Assembly: GCA_004835665.1 (NCBI GenBank)
Contig: RBKR01000001.1
Coordinates: 2,790,001-2,854,000 of the forward strand
Source: Phoma sp. XZ068
Taxonomy: Eukaryota > Ascomycota > Dothideomycetes > Pleosporales > Didymellaceae
DNA: 64,000 nt
Direction of reading: 5' to 3'
The first letter of the stretch is position 1; every line of letters begins with the position of its first letter. Made by a program: the position numbers and the translations under genes. This document shows, in pieces, positions 44,185 to 51,958 of this stretch. The notes under the pieces are model-generated. The model made no database searches. It worked only from the letters and a program-made list of their open reading frames with translations, and had not been told where the DNA came from.

Positions 44185-46224
44185 ATGTCCGGTCCCTCCG
44201 CTCCGAAGAGAAGAAGGCTCTCGCCGCCTGAGGACGATGCGCCAGCAAACGGCCACAAGCAGTCTTTCTTGAAGAGCGCCGCGAAATGGGATCTCGAGCA
44301 GGACTACGAGAACCGCCCACGAAGACTCGACAAGAAGAAGAAGAAGGGTGAAAATAAGCTGCCCGTCCGGACTACAGAGGGATGGGTTGCTCCGCCCACC
44401 GCCGCGGTGGAAGTCAAGAGCGAGGATGAATCGGACAGCTTCCTTGGCTCTGGCAGCGATCGCGACGCAGAGGACATGGAAGTCGAAGAGGAAGAGAAAA
44501 AGCCCAAGATATCCGCGCGACAACAGATTCTCGAGGCGAAAGAGGAGTTGGCTCGTATCGCGAGTTTGGTCAACGAAGACCCCGAGGAGCACATTGGCGC
44601 GCTGAAGACGCTGGGCGCAATCGCCGAGTCGGAAAACAACACCGTCAAGAAGCTGGCTCTGGCTACATCGGTTACCATCTTCAAGGATCTGATCCCCGGT
44701 TACAGAATCCGTCCCATGTCAGAGGAGTCCATGACCGACAAGGTGTCGAGGGAGGTCAAGAAACTGCGCCAGTTCGAACAGAAGCTCGTCTCCGGTTACG
44801 AGACATACGTCAAGCAGTTGGCGGTGTTGTGCAAGTCGAGTGGATCCAGCGACGAGCAGAAAGCGGGTCTGGCAACCGTCGCAATGAGCTGCGCCTGCAA
44901 TCTACTGATTGCGGTCCCTCATTTCAACTTCCGTGGCGAGCTGCTAAAGATTGTTGTTGGCAAGCTGAGCACAAGACGTGTGGATGCAGATTTTGTACGA
45001 TGTCGCGAGGCATTGGAGAAGCTGTTCGAGGACGATGAGGATGGCAATGTCTCCCTGGACGCCGTCACTCTATTGACCAAGATGATGAAATCGAAGCACT
45101 ACAACTTCGATGAGAGCGTGCTTAACACATTCCTTCACCTCCGCCTCCTCTCTGAATTCCACCAAAAAGCCTCATACAACTCAGTCGACAAGGACGAAGA
45201 CGATTTCAACGGCAAGAAACTCAAGCAAAAGCGGGAGTTCAGGACAAAACGCCTGCGTAAGGAGCTCAAGGAGAAGAAGGCGATTGCAAAGGAGTTCAAA
45301 GAGGCCGATGCAGCCGTCACTCACGAAGAGCGCGACAGAATGCAGGCAGAGACACTGAAGATGGTCTTCGTATGCTACTTCCGCATCCTCAAGGCCCGTT
45401 CCCCGAAGCTCATGGGCGCCGTCCTCGAAGGTCTGGCGCGTTACGCCCACCTCATCAACCAGGACTTCTTCGGCGATATCCTCGAAGCCCTACGCGACAT
45501 CATCGCGACTGCCGAACTTTCCGCCGCCGCTGACGTATCAGAAGATGAGGACGCAGAATCCGACGACGATGATGATGAAGCACCAGAGCGCAACCTCTCG
45601 CGCGAATCACTCCTGTGTGTAATCACAGCGTTTGCTCTCCTCGAGGGACAAGATGTCCTCAAGCAAGCCTCAACACTGAAACTCGATCTCTCGTTTTTCA
45701 TCACACATCTGTACCGCACACTACACCCCGTCAGTCTGAATGCCGACATCGAACTTTCATCGAAATCACTGCACCTCCCCGAACCCGGCGCACCAGAAAA
45801 CCACCAGGCAGCAAGCACAAACAAGATCAACGTGCAAACGACAATCGTCCTGCTCATCCGCTCGCTCTCCTCCGTTCTACTCCCTGCCACAGCGCTGCGC
45901 GGGGTACCGCCAATCCGAGTCGCAGCGTTCACAAAGCAGCTGATGAGTATCTCATTACAGCTGCCAGAGAAGTCATGCACAGCCATGCTCGGCTTATTGA
46001 ACCGAGTATCAAGGGCACATGGCAAGAAGGTAGCGCCTCTATGGAACACAGAAGAGCGCCGAGGCGACGGAGTTTTCGACGCCCTGAAGCCCGAGTTTGA
46101 AGGCAGCAACGCCTACGCAGCGACAGTATGGGAAGGCGAGATACTGCGCAAGCATTACAGTCCTGCGGTGCAGGAGGCGCTGAAGGGGATTGAGGGGAAT
46201 GTGAAGGAGGCACTGAAGGGTTAG
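44185..46224 (+). CDS. NOC3: nucleolar complex-associated protein 3 (NOC3), 679 aa
   Basis: A single exon. I chose the ATG at 44185 (MSGPSAPKRRRLSP); the open frame extends upstream but would overlap the promoter shared with NIP7. The N-terminus has basic nuclear-localisation clusters (KRRRLS, RRLDKKKKKGENK). Family blocks follow: LPVRTTEGWV, ISARQQILEAKEELARIAS, NEDPEEHIGALKTL, LALATSVTIFKDLIPGYRIR, VSREVKKLRQFEQKLVSGYETYVKQL, LLIAVPHFNFRGELLKIVV and the C-terminal CBF-type domain. An acidic run (DEDAESDDDDDEAPE) lies at ~450-470. Noc3 pairs with Noc2 to export pre-60S particles from nucleolus to nucleoplasm, and is also implicated in replication licensing in yeast. Confidence 0.94.
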   Translation: MSGPSAPKRRRLSPPEDDAPANGHKQSFLKSAAKWDLEQDYENRPRRLDKKKKKGENKLPVRTTEGWVAPPTAAVEVKSEDESDSFLGSGSDRDAEDMEVEEEEKKPKISARQQILEAKEELARIASLVNEDPEEHIGALKTLGAIAESENNTVKKLALATSVTIFKDLIPGYRIRPMSEESMTDKVSREVKKLRQFEQKLVSGYETYVKQLAVLCKSSGSSDEQKAGLATVAMSCACNLLIAVPHFNFRGELLKIVVGKLSTRRVDADFVRCREALEKLFEDDEDGNVSLDAVTLLTKMMKSKHYNFDESVLNTFLHLRLLSEFHQKASYNSVDKDEDDFNGKKLKQKREFRTKRLRKELKEKKAIAKEFKEADAAVTHEERDRMQAETLKMVFVCYFRILKARSPKLMGAVLEGLARYAHLINQDFFGDILEALRDIIATAELSAAADVSEDEDAESDDDDDEAPERNLSRESLLCVITAFALLEGQDVLKQASTLKLDLSFFITHLYRTLHPVSLNADIELSSKSLHLPEPGAPENHQAASTNKINVQTTIVLLIRSLSSVLLPATALRGVPPIRVAAFTKQLMSISLQLPEKSCTAMLGLLNRVSRAHGKKVAPLWNTEERRGDGVFDALKPEFEGSNAYAATVWEGEILRKHYSPAVQEALKGIEGNVKEALKG

Positions 46225-47728
46225 ATCTCGTTGGCTGTAGCGCAATTTTAACATGTTTGATACCCTCGCTTTTGGCATCTGCACAGTATTGGGAATGTTT
46301 GAACAGCAAGTGACGTTAATGTGTTCGCCTGATCATCATTCAAAAGGGATTCATCCGACGCAATTACGTTGTGATTATCCATGGATGAGCGCCGAGCAAA
46401 GCTGGACGGCTTTGCAAACACTAAACCTATCAAGTGGTGGTAGGCTCTTTGAGTGGAGTGAGAGGAAGCCAGTATGAGTATCAATGAGAAGAATACAGCC
46501 ATCAATGCTGGTCTTGGTAAAATTGTTCAGTCTGCATAGACTACCATTGCACTCCCAAACTCCATACATTATTCAGACTAGGTTGACGTTTGCAAAAGTA
46601 AAACCTTTCGCTTCACTCGATTGCGACCCATAGGGGTGGCTAGAGACAGAACAGACTCTTAGCGGGACGTTCTTAGTAGCGCTTCTGGGATCTGAAGTCA
46701 TGAGCAAGATGGGAAGGGTCAAAGCAAAAAGACGGCAAAAACGTGAGGTACATACATTCAGAATGATCTACAATTGTTCGGGAATATGCCACCAGAAATT
46801 ATCTATATACTTTTCTCCGCCTACAGAGCTATTGTTTACCCGAACGGGCTTTGGGTATGATCTGGTGGCCCGCCCAATGCCTTAAGGTCTTGCATGACCC
46901 CTCACGCGACAGACAATCGTCTCGCGCACACAATTTGCTATGAAGGAAGAGTCGTATGGATTACGATCGCTTTACTCGGATTAAGCTTTTCCTGAAAAGC
47001 CTACAGTTCCGTGGCGATTTAACGAAGATTGGTGGCATCCGAATACCGTGAGGCGAGTGGGACTAAATCTAGCGGTAGTGTGAATGGGAAACACGAGTTG
47101 GGCAACAAGATCAGCAAGATCGTCAATGAGGCAAATGAGATCCGCGTATCTGTCGCAATGGCTAAAGATTTCCTCAGGGGCCGCGAAAGATAAGAAGTAC
47201 GCTGATTGGCTTGATATGTGGGGAACCTGTGGAAGCGGCGTGGGTACGAATGTTCCGAAAAGAACGGTCCGAATACCAACTTTTTCAACACCTTAAATCC
47301 CTTTTAGGAGGACCTTTTGTGAGGCAGACCGTGTCAGAAGCTGCCTGCTGTCCATATCGTGAAGTGGCAACGACTTGAAAGATCTGTAACTGGAGAGCAG
47401 AAGTCGGGATTATGATAAATCCAAATTCGAGCACTGTATACAAAGAATGAGTGATCTGATAGATGTACATAGGAAGTAATCCTGAATCGCAACCATGGAA
47501 CTTCTACCTGTTCACGCTTAGGCCCCAGCCATCGGAGCCCAACCCAAACTTGGAGCCCTGCAAGCACGCGAACGATCAGGATTGACGGAGCAGTCCATGG
47601 GTGTCCTGTTATCCATATCAGGAACCGCTTGGCCAAGTCGCTGACACCCAGAAATGCCAATGTTATGCGAATTCTACTACACATACACGACATCAGATTG
47701 AACGTTCTTCAAAGGTATTCAGGTTGCG
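46225..47728. other. 1.5-kb intergenic stretch
   Basis: No supported gene. The 5' exon(s) of the aspartic-protease-like gene, including its missing signal peptide, probably lie in its last ~300 bp. Confidence 0.4.
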
Positions 47729-49499
47729 ATGGCCTGTCCGAACGGCTCTGTGCCATTGATTCTACCCTGGACGAACAACTCAGTCTCCGCAACAGGCACA
47801 ATTCTATCCAGGGGCATCTCGTTTTCAGTTGGCACGCCTCCACAACCGTTCTCTTTAACGCCATCGACACTTTCGAACAACTTGTTCTTGAACAGCGCAG
47901 CGGAATGCGTAGCAGCTACGAACAGTAGCTGCATCGGCCAGCTTGGTGGTATATACGACAGTGCTACGTCGACCTCATTTACACAGGTTGGTTATTCAAT
48001 TTGGGGAGGCAGTAGAGATACCGTTGACCTGGCATTGGCGAGCTCATACGTTTTCCTCGACGATGCGGTGACGTTTGGCCTGAAACCGACGGCCAACAAG
48101 TTTTCACCCTTTCCGATCTATACCAATGGCTCTACAGACAGTGAGTTCATAATTGAACAAGGTCATGTATCTACAATACTAAGCCATCATAGCCAGCGCA
48201 GATGCCTTCATGGAGAACGAGCCGAACTCGAAAGCAACTCTGCCGCTAGGAATGAACTCCACTTTCTTAAATCACCTCGTCGACTCTGGCCAAGCTTCTT
48301 CTAGGACGTATGGACTTTGGGTTGGTTCCGAATCTGAGGAAACGCCACAAGACGGCCTGCTCGTTATCGGAGGTTACGATGAAAGCAGGCTCAAGAGCGC
48401 TGCAACCACCTTTCCCATGTTCTCTGATTGTCCAACATGCGCCATCCTCACAGCCATAACGTACGATGTTGGCGGTAAGAGTACCACCCTGTTCTCGGAC
48501 ACCACGGAGACACTCGTCGTGCATCTCGACCCTTTCTCTTCAGATATTAAGCTTCCAGCACAGATGCTACAAAATCTGGCGAGCGCAGAAAAGACTGCCG
48601 TGTGGAATGAAACATCGCGTCGATTCGAACTTCCCGCCACGGCAGCTCCCGTAGGTACTATCACCATTACCATCTCTGACACTGGTGTGCCACTCAAAGA
48701 CGCATCGAAACCTTCGGTTCCCACATACAAAACAGTCATTCCGGCAAGTGAGCTCTACAATCGGCCACGGGCGTATAACGCTGCAGGCGTGCGAGAAGTG
48801 GATAACGCCACTGTGTACAACATGGCCGTGACGAACCAAACTGGTCCAATCACGGTAGGAACCTTGGGCCTTCCCTTCTTCACTCAAAATTACCTTGTAG
48901 TCAATCCTGATGCGCGGAACTTCCAATTGGCACCCGCGGTTGTCGCACCAGCTGACCCCAAGGGCGCGGATGCAAAGATCAAGCAGGTGTGCCGTATCTT
49001 GCCCGTCACGAAGCAAAAGTCCCAAGTTGCCCTCCTAGCCGGAGCGATTGTGGGTGCCATAGTTGGTACGCTCCTCCTCGTCGGCCTGGTGTTGTATATA
49101 CGCAGGCGTAAACAGAATGCCAATCCACGGCACTCCCGCGGCGAAAGCGAAGCAGCAACCACGACATCGGCCAATCCGCTCTGCGAACGTGTCCCCACTC
49201 GAACCTCCTCAGAGAATAAAAGTCTAGAGTTGCCAATCCAGGCTCAACAGCCTTCCGTCACGTCGTTGCGCGATGGCACGACGTTTCCAACTCCTTTACC
49301 TAATCGCGCAATGAGTAATCGGAGCGGGAGAAGCGACAACAATAATGACAATCCACGAAGGGGCCTGAGACATGACGTGTTTCGGAAGGTGGACGAGGAA
49401 AACGATGGGAGGTTATTGGATGAAAGGCCAATGGGACTGAGTGAGACTATCCATTCGAGCAAAACATTACCTCGAATGGCGGCAGAACATGAGGTCTAA
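47729..49499 (+). CDS. aspartic-protease-like membrane protein without catalytic motifs, 572 aa (N-terminus probably incomplete)
   Basis: Exons are 47729-48140 and 48193-49499, with a 52-bp phase-1 intron. It resembles A1-family (pepsin-like) proteins in fungi: RGISFSVGTPPQPF, YDSATSTSF, YGLWVGSESEETPQDGLLVIGGYD and LGLPFFTQNYLVV. The first catalytic DTGSS position reads SLTPST, and the second DSGTS-like region reads HLDPFSS. Hydrolysis is therefore unlikely. A single membrane helix at ~415-437 (ALLAGAIVGAIVGTLLLVGLVLYIRRRKQ, written here in part) is followed by a ~130-aa Ser/Arg/Asn-rich cytosolic tail. No signal peptide precedes the called start. A splice acceptor just upstream (TATTCAG at ~47720) suggests a missing leader exon. 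It may be a cell-surface receptor-like or wall-anchored pseudo-enzyme. Confidence 0.74.
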
Positions 49500-49855
49500 G
49501 TAATAGACTTGGGAAATATGCATGGTGATTCAAGTAAGGACTTTCCCTCTAGTCTTTACTTTTCTTGATTGTAACAATAAGGTATTAAGACCTGTTAGTG
49601 TATTGATAGATTCAATTGAAGTTCTATAAATAGTGAGAACATCCTTAAGTAAATATAACTACAAACTAATTATCTTTGTACTCACGGTATAATTTATATG
49701 ATCAAGTGGTGAGAATTATGCCCGCTCTTTTTAAGGTATAATACTAATAAGAGGGGCTCAAACAGAGATACCAACTGCGAAGCACAGGGAAGCGACAACA
49801 AAAGAAATGTAATTGCTTCTTCGCCACACACCGAATTGGCTTGTGCATGAGGACC

Positions 49856-50160
49856 TTACAAACTTGTGTCCTGAGCGAGAGCGACTCCTCTTGAAGACCA
49901 AACATACGCCTGAATCTCAAGAGCAGCATCGGCATTGCTCGTGAAAGCCATAGCAAGAGCTGCGAAAGTGTAGTCGCTAAATTCAGGCCTGGCGTTGGAC
50001 TTCTTGTAAACAGCGGCATTCTCCGGGTCTAAAGACTTGACTTCCTTCTGGCCAAAGGCATTCTCACACTTGAGCTCAATGATCATACCCTTTTCCTGAG
50101 CAATCTTACGTAGAACCAGGTCTGCGAGCTTGGCTTTGACGTAAACTTGGCTGGGCGCTA
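49856..50160 (-). pseudogene. partial or decayed ORF of unknown family
   Basis: The frame reads APSQVYVKAKLADLVLRKI, then GMIIELKCENAFGQKEVKSL and RPEFSDYTFAALAMAFTSNA, ending at a stop at 49856. The amphipathic, well-composed sequence looks like the C-terminus of a real protein. Upstream this frame is closed by a stop at ~50174, although another frame there (SEVPDTPDVELLGLDS) also looks coding. A frameshift or a lost intron would explain this. The IIELKCE motif fits an ExK-type nuclease core, but one motif is not enough to assign a family. Confidence 0.4.
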
Positions 50161-50879
50161 TCTGAGGCAGAGTCTAACCCGAGAAGCTCGACATCTGGTG
50201 TATCAGGAACTTCAGACACCTCTACAGCCAGAGAGCGCTCACTACGCGCATAGATAGTACTAGAATAAACGGATCTAACTTCACTCCTCTCATCTCATTT
50301 CTCCTGTGCACCACATCTTTAAAAAACCATGTCTCTAAACTCCCCTGTACACCACTCGCCATTATCGCCCGCGCTGTTCTAGTGCTAATTCACCTCCTGT
50401 CTTTCATCAACAATTCTAGGTACCGTGTTAGCCTACTGTGGTGTATAGTCAGTATTCCTGTCCTCGGGCTCAAAGTTCCTCTTCAAATTGTTTATATTTT
50501 TGGGGTCAGGGTTCGGCTGTATTAAAGCCTAAACTCATAAGTCTCCTAGTACCTGGATATCTTTTTTTAGTGGAGTATGCAGGCGCAATATTTGAACGGT
50601 CCGGGCCTTGAATCAAATCAGTTAGTTCCTGCTTGCGCACCGAATAGGTATCCAGTGCGCAAGCACGGCCGTTAGGGGGGCCTAAGATTAGGCGTGCTGG
50701 AATTAAGTAGTTATCACGCGTGCTGACTTTAAGTAGTCGTACTACAACAGTGGACTCAATGATCTAGATGGCTTGGCTGGCTCTGTTGACAGGGATGCAA
50801 TCCCTCGCCAACGTCAACCGCGCAACTGCGAAACGGATCCTAGAGTCAGTATACCGCACGAGCAGCAAGACGGAGTAAA

Positions 50880-51110
50880 TCAGCACCAGGAAGCTGACCT
50901 TGGATATACTTTTTTCAATACCATAGGGAAATATAGTTGCATGAGAAGGTTGTAGAGTTCGTTGTCTTCATCATATCCCAGTAGTAAACGAAGCGTTTGT
51001 ATTATGATTGTCTTCGATGGGTCTTTACGATTGAGAAGTTCTTTTAGGACCTTATTCCGCCTGTCCTTGGTAGTGTGCCATGTCATGTACTCGAGTACAT
51101 GCGTCCGCGT
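50880..51110 (-). pseudogene. possible gene fragment of unknown family
   Basis: The minus strand reads HVLEYMTWHTTKDRRNKVLK, KELLNRKDPSKTIIIQTLRL and LLGYDEDNELYNLLMQL, which looks like helical protein. The surrounding frame extends into the upstream region and start of the secreted-protein gene on the other strand, where it makes no sense. It is probably an exon-sized relic; no family recognised. Confidence 0.25.
51084..51101. repeat. 18-bp perfect palindrome CATGTACTCGAGTACATG
   Basis: A perfect inverted repeat centred on CTCGAG, 250 bp upstream of the start codon of the crystallin-like secreted protein. It could be a dimeric transcription-factor site or a hairpin. Confidence 0.6.
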
Positions 51111-51350
51111 ACAGTGTCTCCACCAACACCGTATACGCTCAAGTACCTGACTCGACTCGACATTACAACGCAGAGATAGTAATCTACGTCTCGTATCCCA
51201 CCTGCGGCTGAATCCAAAAGCATTCTTCCACTGACAATGAACGTTCCTGACAAGACGAGAGCATTTGCGAACCTCGGACAGGAAACTGGACATATAAACC
51301 CTCAGCACGCCCGCCATTTCTAGAACACTGTGCTTCCGAGAATCTTGAAG

Positions 51351-51958
51351 ATGCATTTCCCAAGCCTGCTCTCCGTTTTCTTCGCTGGCGTCGCCCTCGC
51401 TCTTCCCGCGCAGACACCGCCTTCCAACGTCCTAGCGCCAGAGCAGGACGTATCAGCGCGAGCGCTGGTGAAGCGCGCCAATGTGCGACTGGACGTTTAC
51501 GCGGACCTGACCTTCTCAGGCCGCTACGAGGGGCTGTGGTCCGAAGGTACGCTCCCATACTGACGCACGAATCACTGCCAAAAAAAACATGGCTAATATG
51601 GTTCTTGCTGCTGCGCAGAGAACGTCTGCTATAACCTCCAAAACGGGTGGAACGACCAGATCACGTCCGTTGCGCTCGACTACACGGGTTGGATGTGTGG
51701 GCTGTTCGAACACGGCGGATGCCGGTTCCCGGGTAAGTTCTCTCACCCCCTTTGAATTCGTGTTTCTCCACCAAATGCGAGCTGTTCTGTGCTATGCTGA
51801 ATTAAGTGCTAGTATTGCTCATCGGCCCTAAGCAGGGCTTACCTGATCTGCGGTATGTGATCAATGATTAATGTGCGTGAAGGATGAACTAGCTGACGGA
51901 CCACAGGCAACAGGGCTTTGATGATAAGATCTCGAGCTACAGGTGTTATAGGGTGTAG
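51351..51958 (+). CDS. small secreted beta/gamma-crystallin-like protein with Kex2-type site, 133 aa
   Basis: Four exons: 51351-51546, 51619-51732, 51813-51852 and 51907-51958. Only this set of joins keeps frame; the more obvious CAG acceptor at 51834 would introduce a stop. Residues 1-~18 (MHFPSLLSVFFAGVALAL) are a signal peptide. A pro-region ends at LVKR, a Kex2-type dibasic site near residue 40. The mature part has RLDVYADLTFSGRYEGLW, then VCYNLQNGWNDQITSVALDY, WMCGLFEHGGCRF and QQGFDDKISSYRCYRV. The two repeats of C...NGxNDxITSV / GFDDKISSYRC are typical of beta/gamma-crystallin folds found in fungal small secreted proteins. Four cysteines can form two disulfides. An extracellular, effector-like or antimicrobial role is inferred only. 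Confidence 0.78.

Larger units (their letters stand above)
49500..51350. other. AT-rich, repeat-bearing intergenic block
   Basis: It begins with ~240 bp of very AT-rich DNA (49510-49745). It contains a decayed minus-strand frame (49856-50160), a 9-bp hairpin (CTTGCGCAC...GTGCGCAAG near 50631-50662), an imperfect 26-bp tandem duplication (GCGTGCTG...TTAAGTAGT at 50692 and 50718) and an 18-bp palindrome at 51084-51101. It looks like eroded mobile DNA, but no transposase is identifiable. Confidence 0.45.
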
